From NCBI GenBank assembly GCA_017163975.1, contig JAFFSR010000347.1:1786001-1850000 (forward strand): a DNA stretch of 64,000 bases, written 5' to 3'. Each line of letters begins with the position of its first letter. Positions within the stretch are counted from its first letter, which is position 1. This stretch comes from Anastatus disparis. Its lineage: Eukaryota > Arthropoda > Insecta > Hymenoptera > Eupelmidae. Positions 24,974 to 35,500 of this stretch are shown piece by piece. The notes under the pieces were generated by a model that searched no databases, was not told the origin of the DNA, and saw only the letters and a list, made by a program, of their open reading frames with translations. Both the position numbers and the translations under genes were made by a program.

Positions 24974-25160
24974 TCGACCATTTACCATTTACTTACTCAG
25001 TAACTGGTAAATGGTCCGACCATTTATTATTTACTCACCCACTAACTGGTAAATGGTCCGACCATTTCCAGTTTCTTGCTCTGTAAGTGGTAAATGGTGC
25101 GAGCATTTTTTATTACTTGACTATTTCAAATGAAAAACCATTTCCTCATTTACAACTCTG
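24114..25160. repeat. Palindromic monomer array with ~90-bp inverted ends, right block
   Basis: This is the complete form of the array seen truncated at 15164-16022 and 19639-20498. The first ~90 bases (CAGAGTTGTAAATGAGGAAA onward) are repeated in inverted form at the right end with few mismatches. About two dozen ~42-bp monomers lie between, and orientation flips near 24895. It could be a foldback element in its own right, but the flanking octamers of this pair (gtatgaat and gtgttgtg) do not match. Confidence 0.85.
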
Positions 25161-25240
25161 GTGTTGTGTGTGTTTTGTTTTTATTTTAAATCAATTTTGT
25201 TATAGTCCCTCGTTTGGCCTACAGCGACATAAAATTATCT

Positions 25241-25326
25241 ACGTAACTTGGGCATACGAAGGATGAACATGGTCTCGACAAATATTAGCCTCGTCCATGT
25301 TCATCCTTCGTACGCCCAAGTTACGT
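25241..25326. repeat. 32-bp-arm hairpin
   Basis: acgtaacttgggcatacg... is followed, after a ~22-bp loop, by its reverse complement ending ...gcccaagttacgt with one mismatch. It may be the core of a small foldback element. The next bases are a TA microsatellite. Confidence 0.85.
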
Positions 25327-25333
25327 ATATAAC

Positions 25334-25335
<2 letters not shown>

Positions 25336-25386
<51 letters not shown>
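25336..25386. repeat. (TA)n microsatellite
   Basis: Uninterrupted TA repeat bordering the next element on its left. Confidence 0.95.
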
Positions 25387-25388
<2 letters not shown>

Positions 25389-26281
25389 GATGTTTCACGT
25401 CAACTCACCTAACAAAAAAATAGAATTCGTCGAAAATCTGTGAAAATGTTCTATTTGATACCCAAAATATACAAAAAAAATTTTCAAATCAAAAAAGATC
25501 AAAGGGGTCAGGATTTAAACGTGATGGAATTTTTTGAATTTTCCAAATTTTTTGCTAAATAAATATTTTAATGAACTTTTTTCTCAAAAACTATCAATTT
25601 TTCGTTAAAACTTAATAGAATACTTTTTCTTGGAAATTAGATGTAGAATTCACCTGAATTTTTGCAAATTATAATATACTGATTTTTATGCTTACTTGAT
25701 CGATTTAAACATACTATTTAGTATATCTAAAAATCGAGCAGGTTAAATTGGCTGTTTAAAGTCTTATTTTTTTCGTTTTTTTATGAGGAAAAAATATACG
25801 AAGCCTCCAGTTGGGCAGCTTTCTCAAAGTTGCTTAATTGTGCAAAAAAGTCTGAATAAATCGTTATTTTGGATCAATGATGAGATTCGTGATTTTTATT
25901 CTGAAAAAGTATTAATTTTTGGGACATATGTATGAAAATGTTTTTTATTGGAAATTGTATGTAAAATGTATGTAAATTTTTGTAAACCATTATTTGCTAA
26001 ACATCACAAATTATAAATGAAATTTTGAAATTTTAAAATTTATTTTTTGTTAAATTTTTAGTATATATGGTTCATAATGTCTTAAATTACAATTTGTAAA
26101 AATGTGTTCATATTCTAAACATGATTTTCGAAAATTCGAAAAATTCCATCACGTTTCAATCCTGACCCCTTTGACCTGGACCTCTAAAATTTTTTTTGTA
26201 TATTTTGGGTATCAAATAGAACATTTTCACAGATTTTCGACGTATTCTATTTTTTTGTTAGGTGAGTTGACGTGAAACGTC

Positions 26282-26283
<2 letters not shown>
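25387..26283. mobile_element. TA-flanked foldback MITE (~0.9 kb, ~165-bp TIRs)
   Basis: The left end GGGATGTTTCACGTCAACTC and the right end (minus strand) GGGACGTTTCACGTCAACTC begin inverted arms of about 165 bp. The middle is AT-rich and non-coding. TA microsatellites lie on both sides (25336-25386, 26284-26346), consistent with Tc1/mariner-style insertion at TA. The TA tracts may have grown from, or been the target of, the insertion. Confidence 0.8.

Positions 26284-26346
<63 letters not shown>
26284..26346. repeat. (TA)n microsatellite between two elements
   Basis: Pure TA repeat joining the right end of the preceding MITE to the left end (CGGTGATTCTA) of the next element. Confidence 0.95.
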
Positions 26347-26347
<1 letters not shown>

Positions 26348-28384
26348 GGTGATTCTATACTACTGTATTTTCCTTGACAGGGTGAAAGAGGACATGATTC
26401 TAAACAAACTTTATATTGTAATTTTTTTCCATCTCGTATAGTTTTCAAACTACGGTATTTTAAAGTTACGCTTTTTCAGCCAATCAGAGAGCGTCATTCT
26501 AAACGTTCGAAAACAGCAACGAGCTCATTAATCGCTTGCATAGTTACCAAATAAATAAACATTTGTTTGTTACTGTCCCTGACATATAAAAATTTGAGTA
26601 TTCTAATGTTTAAAATCGAAGTACGTTATGTTGAATAATAGATGGCAATGCTAGTCTTATAATGAAGATACAATTTGTTGTTTTATTTTATTTTATAATT
26701 AAATAAATGATTTTATTTTAAAACTAATAAATTCAATAAAAATAATAATTTGAAATTTCAAAAATATCAAATTACTAATTAAATAAATTATTGGTGATAA
26801 TGATTAATTATTAATAAATAATTATTATAATTACTAATGGATTATAATGAATAATTTAATTTTGAAATATTTCTGTGAAAATAGTCTTCTGAACAATATT
26901 GCCCTAAATAAAAAAGCATTTAACTTCGGTGTTATTTCGTATACCGAACCGTTTTTTTGACTACTATGATACTTCCATTCATACGAAAAATTCGTTCGGT
27001 GTACGAAATAACATCGATATTTGATTTTGTTTTCGTAAGCGTGTTGCAAATATGATAAATCTTAAAATAACAGGCGTAGAAGTAACGATAATAATTAAAT
27101 ATTCATTTCTTTCGAAATTTAATAAGATATACTTTTTCTTCTAATTACTTAAAAAAGTTAAGTAACTTCATGATAATATCGTTGTTTTGTGCAAAATAAT
27201 TTTTTTTTATGATTACTCTTATTTTAAAAATAGGTACAATCAGATAATTCTATTTAACAGAACATGTTTCAATATGCTTAAGCTTGACAGCGTTATAAAG
27301 AATTTTTTGTTTGCAATGACAGTTTTTTAAGGTTGCTTCCTTGGGTTATACACGTCATGCAGAACATAATTAGAAAATTATTTTTAATTAGTTTTTTCAT
27401 AAATTTTATGCATTGAACGTACAATTACCTAAGAAAGAGATACTTTGGGGTGCAAATAAAAAGTATTTCATAACAATTGCAACCCTAGTCGTGGAGATAT
27501 TAATAATTCAAAAAGGGATACAAAAAATGTTCTAAAAACACAAGAAACTTGTTTGTTTTTAAAGTGATTAGAACGCAATAAAGCTCATTTTGTGCCTTAA
27601 AAAATATCAGAGGGAGTTACCCACGTAATTTCAGTGATAATTTTTACAGTTTAAACGTAAATTACAATTGTTTATTAAGGCGACTTCAGATTTTAGGTTA
27701 GGTTTTATTTTTGAGTTTACAAATTACTAGATTTTTTAATTTTCCACCATTCTACGGCTTATAATAAATGGTGGAAAATTGAAAAATCCAAAAAATTTAT
27801 GAACTAAAAGAGTAATTTGTAAACTACAAAATGAAATTTAACCGAACTTCCGTAGTCGCCTTAATACACTTTATAATTTTTTCAAACAATTGTAATTTAC
27901 GTTCAAACTGTAAGCACTATCACTGGAATTCCATGGGTGACTCCCTTTGAAATTTTTTAATGCACAAAATGAGCTTTATTACGACCCAATCACATAAAAA
28001 ATAAAAAAGTTTCTTGTATTTTCAGGAAATATTTTGTATTTCTTTTGGAATTATTAATATTTTCGCGACCAGAGTTGCAATTGTTATGAAATAATTTTTT
28101 TCTGCACCCTAAAGTATCTCTTTCTTAGCTAATTGTACGTTCAATGCATAATGTGTATAAAAAAGCTAATTAAAAATAATTTTCCAATTATGCTCTGCAT
28201 CACGAGTATAACCCAAGGGAGCTACCTTAAGTTTCACAAATTTTCATTTTTATAAAGAATATTTTTTATCAATAATATATCTATAAATTTTTAAATTAAT
28301 GTGCTAATAAAATACAACAAATATTAGGATTCATGAAATTTAAAGCCACATTCTACAAATAATGGTTTACAAAACTTTTTAATG
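26347..28384 (+). repeat. Left inverted arm
   Basis: Paired with 41436-43160 on the minus strand. It is interrupted by a small insertion at about 26870-27065, which contains a hairpin (ttatttcgtataccgaac / gttcggtgtacgaaataa), and by a TTAA-flanked foldback element at 27331-28226. Confidence 0.8.
27331..28226. mobile_element. TTAA-flanked foldback MITE, 896 bp, in left arm
   Basis: TTAA at 27327-27330 and 28227-28230. The ends are GGTTGCTTCCTTGGGTTATA and the inverted form TATAACCCAAGGGAGCTACC. Almost the whole element is a palindrome centred near 27750, with arms of about 430 bp at moderate identity. It has no coding capacity. TTAA duplications with a GG start fit Kolobok-like or other TTAA-specific transposases; the family is inferred. 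Confidence 0.82.
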
Positions 28385-29590
28385 TTGAAACACTTGAAAT
28401 ATTTTTTTATATGTAATACGATACGTCATCATCGGAAGTTCGATGTTGGCAATTTTTATAATAAAATATTACTTATATTGAAAGCTCCAAGATTAAATAT
28501 AGATATTTGTGAATTTTTTTGAGTCAAAGTTAAGTTTTTAGTATTATAAATAATTAATTTATTAACTAGCACAATTATATAAAGGGTTTTCGATGACAAG
28601 GTATCGAACGTTGATTCTCATCGTCGAAATAATATTTATAAAAATAATTTATTTATGAAAAAAATCGGTAAACCTTGAATTAAACATTTTGAAAGCTGAT
28701 TGTATATACAATAAAAATAATGTATGAATTCGTTCATTTTTATAGTCGTAAGAGAATTAAGTAAATGATTCATAATTTTTATAAGTCTGTATCACATATC
28801 TATGCAGTTATTAAAATATTTTAATTTTTTGCTTATGATATGTATATTGCCCTTACAAAAAACCTGCACTTTATCTGCATGTTCTCTGCAGAAGTATCTG
28901 ATGAAATTTCTTCATTTCCCTGTAGGATTTGTGGCAGCCTGCAGGTATATTATTAAGTTTTTTAGATTTTCTTATTATTATAATTTTGAAAATATTAATA
29001 AATTTGTATAAATGAAATTATCGAGAAATGATTTCAATATAGTACTCTTTGCTCTGGCCTGTGTCACTATCATCTGAGCTATTGTTTCGTTATACTGACT
29101 TGATAATAATTCGGTTATAACTAAGAGGTCTGAATAATCGCAAATATTTAATCATGCTTTTTATCACATGCTAGTGAAAAAAAATTACAGTATAAGCTTA
29201 AAATAACAGGTTAGACGGGGTTGTAAAAGAGAAAGTTTCTCAGTGAGTATCCCTTCTATACGAGTCAAGAATAGTAGCCACATCCATTATCGTATTATCT
29301 TAACGTGTGTTACTATTTTCCTCTTTTCCTTTTTTCTTTGTCTTTCTCGTTTTTAACAAAACAATAGCTCAGATGATAGTGAGAAAAACGAGGGAGCCAA
29401 GGGTTCTAGGTTCCAATTTTATCTCGGAAATATTTTTTTAATTTTTATTTATTTCTAATTTTTTTTATTATTTCTATTTTATAAAATATTATAAACAGAA
29501 GACCCAATGAACCCTACGGAAAATCTGCAAGTGTCCTAAAACGCGCAAGGACAATGAGAAAATTTCTACAGATGTTACTACAGACAAGCT
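28385..29590. other. AT-rich DNA with a small foldback at 29063-29381
   Basis: 23-bp perfect inverted repeats (cactatcatctgagctattgttt and its complement) at about 29063-29085 and 29359-29381 suggest a ~320-bp foldback element. The frame at 28802-29011 has no supporting features. Nothing else was seen. Confidence 0.5.
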
Positions 29591-32500
29591 ATAAATCAGT
29601 TTCTCAAAAAGTCTGGTAAAAAGAGTTTCAAAAAGTATGTCAAAACGTCTGGCAAAAGATCTAATGATCAATCTAGGAAAAAGTCTGGCGAAAAGTCTAA
29701 CAAAAAGTCTGGTAAAAAGTCTTGCGTTACGTCGGGCGAAATGTTTACTAAGTGTCTATTAAAAATTATTGCATAAAGTTTAGCAAAGAAGTCTTGAGTG
29801 AAGTTTAGCGATAAGTCTGGGAAAAAACTAGATAAAATGTCTTGCCAGGATTCTGGAAAAAAGTCTTGCTACAATCATGGCTGAAAGTATAACAAAATAT
29901 CTGTCTGAAATCCTGCTTAAAAGTTTTGCGATAAGTCTAGGAAAAAGTCTAACGGGAAGTCTTGCAGAAAGTCTGGTAGAAAGTCTTGCAGGAAGTCTAG
30001 CAAAATGTCTTGCAAAAAGTCTAGCAGAACGTCTTGCGAATAGTCTGGCAAAAAGTCATGCGTAAAATCTATTCAAAAGTCTTGCGTAAAGTCTGGCAAA
30101 AAGTTTTTCAAAAAGTCTAGTAAAAAGTTTTGCGAAAAGTCTGTCAAAACGTCTGGCAAAAGGTCTGGCGATGAGTCTAGGAAAAAGACTGGCAGAAAGT
30201 CTAGCATAAAGTCTGGTAGAAAGTCTTGCGTAAAGTCTGGCGAAAAGTCTTGCTTAAAGTCTGGCTAAAAGTCCTGCGTAAAGTCTGGCAAAAAGTTTTT
30301 CGAAAAGTCTCGTAGAAAGTTTTGGGAAAAGTCTGTCAAAATATCTGGCAAAAGGTCGGGCGATGAGTCTAGGAAAAAGTCTGGCGGAAAGTCTAGCAAA
30401 AAGTCTGGTAAAAAATCTTGCTGGAAGTCTGGCAAAACGTCTTGCGCAATGTTTGGCGAATAGTCTGGCAAAAAGTCTTGCGCAAAGTCTGGCGAAAAGC
30501 TCTCGTAAAGTCTGGCAAAAAGTTTTTCAAAAAGTCTGGCGAAAAGTTTCGCGGTAAGTCTGTCAAAACGTCTGGCAAAAGATCTAGCGATGAGTCTAGT
30601 AAAAAGTCTCGCGAAAATTATAACAAAAAGTCTGGTGAAAAGTCTTCAGGAAGTCTGGCAAAATGTCTTGCAAAAGTCTAGCAGAACGTCTTGCGAATAG
30701 TCTGGCAAAAAGTCCTGCGTAAAGTGGAGCAAAAAGTTTTTTTTAAAAGTCTGGTAAAAAGTGTTGCAAAAAGTCTGTTAAAACGTCTGGCAAAAGATCT
30801 AGCGATGAGTCTAGAAAAAAGTCTTGCAAAAAATCTAGCGAAAAGTCTAGTCAAAAGTCTTGCAGGAAGTCTGGAAAAATGTCTCGCAAAAAGTCTAGCA
30901 GAACGTCTTGTCAATAGTCTGGTAAAAAGTCTTGCGTAAAGTCTGGCAAAAAGTCTTGCATAAATTCTTAGGAATAAAGAAGTTTCTTAAAAAGTCTGGT
31001 GAAAAGTGTTGCGGAAAGTCTGCCGGAACGTCTGGCAAATGGTCTTGCAATGAGTCTAGGGAAAAGTTTGGCGATCAGTCTGACAAAAAGTTTTTTCAAA
31101 AAGTATGGTGAAAAGTGTTGCGAAATGTCTGTCAAAACGTGTGACAAAAGATTTAGCGATGAGTCTAGGAAATAGTCTGGCAAAAATGTTAACAAAAAGT
31201 CTGGTGGAAAGTCTTGCAAGAAGTCTGGCAGAAAATCTTGAGAGAAATCTGGCAGAAAGTCTTGCGAAGAGTCTAGCAAAATGTTTGATAAGTGTCTAAT
31301 AAAAAGTCTGGCGAATAGTCTGGGAAAAATTTTTTTAAATGGTCTGGTGAAAAGTGTTGCGAAAAGTATGTCAAAACGTCTGGCAAAAAGGTCTGGCGAT
31401 GAGTCTAGGAAAAGACTGGCAGAAAGTCTAGCATAAAGTCTGGTAGAAAGTCTTGCGTAAAGTCTGGCGAAAAGTCTTGCTTAAAGTCTGGCTAAAAGTC
31501 CTGCGTAAAGTCTGGCAAAAAGTTTTTCGAAAAGTCTCGTAAAAAGTTTTGGGAAAAGTCTGTCAAAATATCTGGCAAAAGGTCGGGCGATGAGTCTAGG
31601 AAAAAGTCTGGCGGAAAGTCTAGCAAAAAGTCTGGTAAAAAATCTTGCTGGAAGTCTGGCAAAACGTCTTGCGCAATGTTTGGCGAATAGTCTGGCAAAA
31701 AGTCTTGCGCAAAGTCTGGCGAAAAGCTCTCGTAAAGTCTGGCAAAAAGTTTTTCAAAAAGTCTGGCGAAAAGTTTCGCGGTAAGTCTGTCAAAACGTCT
31801 GGCAAAAGATCTAGCGATGAGTCTAGTAAAAAGTCTCGCGAAAATTATAACAAAAAGTCTGGTGAAAAGTCTTCAGGAAGTCTGGCAAAATGTCTTGCAA
31901 AAAGTCTAGCAGAACGTCTTGTCAATAGTCTGGCAAAAAGTCCTGCGTAAAGTGGAGCAAAAAGTTTTTTTAAAAGTCTGGTAAAAAGTGTTGCAAAAAG
32001 TCTGTTAAAACGTCTGGCAAAAGATCTAGCGATGAGTCTAGAAAAAAGTCTTGCAAAAAATCTAGCGAAAAGTCTAGTCAAAAGTCTTGCAGGAAGTCTG
32101 GAAAAATGTCTCGCAAAAAGTCTAGCAGAACGTCTTGTCAATAGTCTGGTAAAAAGTCTTGCGTAAAGTCTGGCAAAAAGTCTTGCATAAATTCTTAGGA
32201 ATAAAGAAGTTTCTTAAAAAGTCTGGTGAAAAGTGTTGCGGAAAGTCTGCCGGAACGTCTGGCAAATGGTCTTGCAATGAGTCTAGGGAAAAGTTTGGCG
32301 ATCAGTCTGACAAAAAGTTTTTTCAAAAAGTATGGTGAAAAGTGTTGCGAAATGTCTGTCAAAACGTGTGACAAAAGATTTAGCGATGAGTCTAGGAAAT
32401 AGTCTGGCAAAAATGTTAACAAAAAGTCTGGTGGAAAGTCTTGCAAGAAGTCTGGCAGAAAATCTTGAGAGAAATCTGGCAGAAAGTCTTGCGAAGAGTC

Positions 32501-35500
32501 TAGCAAAATGTTTGATAAGTGTCTAATAAAAAGTCTGGCGAATAGTCTGGGAAAAATTTTTTTAAATGGTCTGGTGAAAAGTGTTGCGAAAAGTATGTCA
32601 AAACGTCTGGCAAAAGGTCTGGCGATGAGTCTAGGAAAAAGACTGGCAGAAAGTCTAGCATAAAGTCTGGTAGAAAGTCTTGCGTAAAGTCTGGCGAAAA
32701 GTCTTGCTTAAAGTCTGGCTAAAAGTCCTGCGTAAAGTCTGGCAAAAAGTTTTTCGAAAAGTCTCGTAAAAAGTTTTGGGAAAAGTCTGTCAAAATATCT
32801 GGCAAAAGGTCGGGCGATGAGTCTAGGAAAAAGTCTGGCGGAAAGTCTAGCAAAAAGTCTGGTAAAAAATCTTGCTGGAAGTCTGGCAAAACGTCTTGCG
32901 CAATGTTTGGCGAATAGTCTGGCAAAAAGTCTTGCGCAAAGTCTGGCGAAAAGCTCTCGTAAAGTCTGGCAAAAAGTTTTTCAAAAAGTCTGGCGAAAAG
33001 TTTCGCGGTAAGTCTGTCAAAACGTCTGGCAAAAGATCTAGCGATGAGTCTAGTAAAAAGTCTCGCGAAAATTATAACAAAAAGTCTGGTGAAAAGTCTT
33101 CAGGAAGTCTGGCAAAATGTCTTGCAAAAAGTCTAGCAGAACGTCTTGCGAATAGTCTGGCAAAAAGTCCTGCGTAAAGTGGAGCAAAAAGTTTTTTTAA
33201 AAGTCTGGTAAAAAGTGTTGCAAAAAGTCTGTTAAAACGTCTGGCAAAAGATCTAGCGATGAGTCTAGAAAAAAGTCTTGCAAAAAATCTAGCGAAAAGT
33301 CTAGTCAAAAGTCTTGCAGGAAGTCTGGAAAAATGTCTCGCAAAAAGTCTAGCAGAACGTCTTGTCAATAGTCTGGTAAAAAGTCTTGCGTAAAGTCTGG
33401 CAAAAAGTCTTGCATAAATTCTTAGGAATAAAGAAGTTTCTTAAAAAGTCTGGTGAAAAGTGTTGCGGAAAGTCTGCCGGAACGTCTGGCAAATGGTCTT
33501 GCAATGAGTCTAGGGAAAAGTTTGGCGATCAGTCTGACAAAAAGTTTTTTCAAAAAGTATGGTGAAAAGTGTTGCGAAATGTCTGTCAAAACGTGTGACA
33601 AAAGATTTAGCGATGAGTCTAGGAAATAGTCTGGCAAAAATGTTAACAAAAAGTCTGGTGGAAAGTCTTGCAAGAAGTCTGGCAGAAAATCTTGAGAGAA
33701 ATCTGGCAGAAAGTCTTGCGAAGAGTCTAGCAAAATGTTTGATAAGTGTCTAATAATAAGTCTGGCGAATAGTCTGGGAAAAATTTTTTTAAATGGTCTG
33801 GTGAAAAGTGTTGCGAAAAGTATGTCAAAACGTCTGGCAAAAGGTCTGGCGATGAGTCTAGGAAAAGACTGGCAGAAAGTCTAGCATAAAGTCTGGTAGA
33901 AAGTCTTGCGTAAAGTCTGGCGAAAAGTCTTGCTTAAAGTCTGGCTAAAAGTCCTGCGTAAAGTCTGGCAAAAAGTTTTTCGAAAAGTCTCGTAAAAAGT
34001 TTTGGGAAAAGTCTGTCAAAATATCTGGCAAAAGGTCGGGCGATGAGTCTAGGAAAAAGTCTGGCGGAAAGTCTAGCAAAAAGTCTGGTAAAAAATCTTG
34101 CTGGAAGTCTGGCAAAACGTCTTGCGCAATGTTTGGCGAATAGTCTGGCAAAAAGTCTTGCGCAAAGTCTGGCGAAAAGCTCTCGTAAAGTCTGGCAAAA
34201 GTTTTTCAAAAAGTCTGGCGAAAAGTTTCGCGGTAAGTCTGTCAAAACGTCTGGCAAAAGATCTAGCGATGAGTCTAGTAAAAAGTCTCGCGAAAATTAT
34301 AACAAAAAGTCTGGTGAAAAGTCTTCAGGAAGTCTGGCAAAATGTCTTGCAAAAGTCTAGCAGAACGTCTTGCGAATAGTCTGGCAAAAAGTCCTGCGTA
34401 AAGTGGAGCAAAAAGTTTTTTTAAAAGTCTGGTAAAAAGTGTTGCAAAAAGTCTGTTAAAACGTCTGGCAAAAGATCTAGCGATGAGTCTAGAAAAAAGT
34501 CTTGCAAAAAATCTAGCGAAAAGTCTAGTCAAAAGTCTTGCAGGAAGTCTGGAAAAATGTCTCGCAAAAAGTCTAGCAGAACGTCTTGTCAATAGTCTGG
34601 TAAAAAGTCTTGCGTAAAGTCTGGCAAAAAGTCTTGCATAAATTCTTAGGAATAAAGAAGTTTCTTAAAAAGTCTGGTGAAAAGTGTTGCGGAAAGTCTG
34701 CCGGAACGTCTGGCAAATGGTCTTGCAATGAGTCTAGGGAAAAGTTTGGCGATCAGTCTGACAAAAAGTTTTTTCAAAAAGTATGGTGAAAAGTGTTGCG
34801 AAATGTCTGTCAAAACGTGTGACAAAAGATTTAGCGATGAGTCTAGGAAATAGTCTGGCAAAAATGTTAACAAAAAGTCTGGTGGAAAGTCTTGCAAGAA
34901 GTCTGGCAGAAAATCTTGAGAGAAATCTGGCAGAAAGTCTTGCGAAGAGTCTAGCAAAATGTTTGATAAGTGTCTAATAATAAGTCTGGCGAATAGTCTG
35001 GGAAAAATTTTTTTAAATGGTCTGGTGAAAAGTGTTGCGAAAAGTATGTCAAAACGTCTGGCAAAAGGTCTGGCGATGAGTCTAGGAAAAGACTGGCAGA
35101 AAGTCTAGCATAAAGTCTGGTAGAAAGTCTTGCGTAAAGTCTGGCGAAAAGTCTTGCTTAAAGTCTGGCTAAAAGTCCTGCGTAAAGTCTGGCAAAAAGT
35201 TTTTCGAAAAGTCTCGTAAAAAGTTTTGGGAAAAGTCTGTCAAAATATCTGGCAAAAGGTCGGGCGATGAGTCTAGGAAAAAGTCTGGCGGAAAGTCTAG
35301 CAAAAAGTCTGGTAAAAAATCTTGCTGGAAGTCTGGCAAAACGTCTTGCGCAATGTTTGGCGAATAGTCTGGCAAAAAGTCTTGCGCAAAGTCTGGCGAA
35401 AAGCTCTCGTAAAGTCTGGCAAAAAGTTTTTCAAAAAGTCTGGCGAAAAGTTTCGCGGTAAGTCTGTCAAAACGTCTGGCAAAAGATCTAGCGATGAGTC

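Larger units (their letters stand above)
8762..25160. mobile_element. Candidate giant hAT-like element with palindromic subterminal arrays
   Basis: The left end starts CAGGGTTGTAAAT at 8762 and the right end is CAGAGTTGTAAAT read from 25160 on the minus strand, a 12/13 match. CAG-type ends of this form are typical of hAT transposons. The flanking octamers are gtgttgta (8754-8761) and gtgttgtg (25161-25168), 7 of 8 matching, which suits a hAT 8-bp target duplication. Both ends pass inward into arrays of a ~42-bp palindromic monomer. The middle holds non-repeated AT-rich DNA and three tandem 4.475-kb units. No transposase was found, so it would be non-autonomous. The flanks are GT-rich, so a chance match is possible. 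The alternative is several smaller foldback elements side by side. Confidence 0.5.

Noticed and set aside
24114..25160. Treating 24114-25160 as a complete standalone hAT MITE
   Set aside because: The inverted ends fit, but the flanking octamers (gtatgaat and gtgttgtg) do not match, whereas 8762 with 25160 do.
28802..29011. Possible small secreted protein (hydrophobic start)
   Set aside because: A short AT-rich frame with no clear cleavage site, promoter or repeat support.
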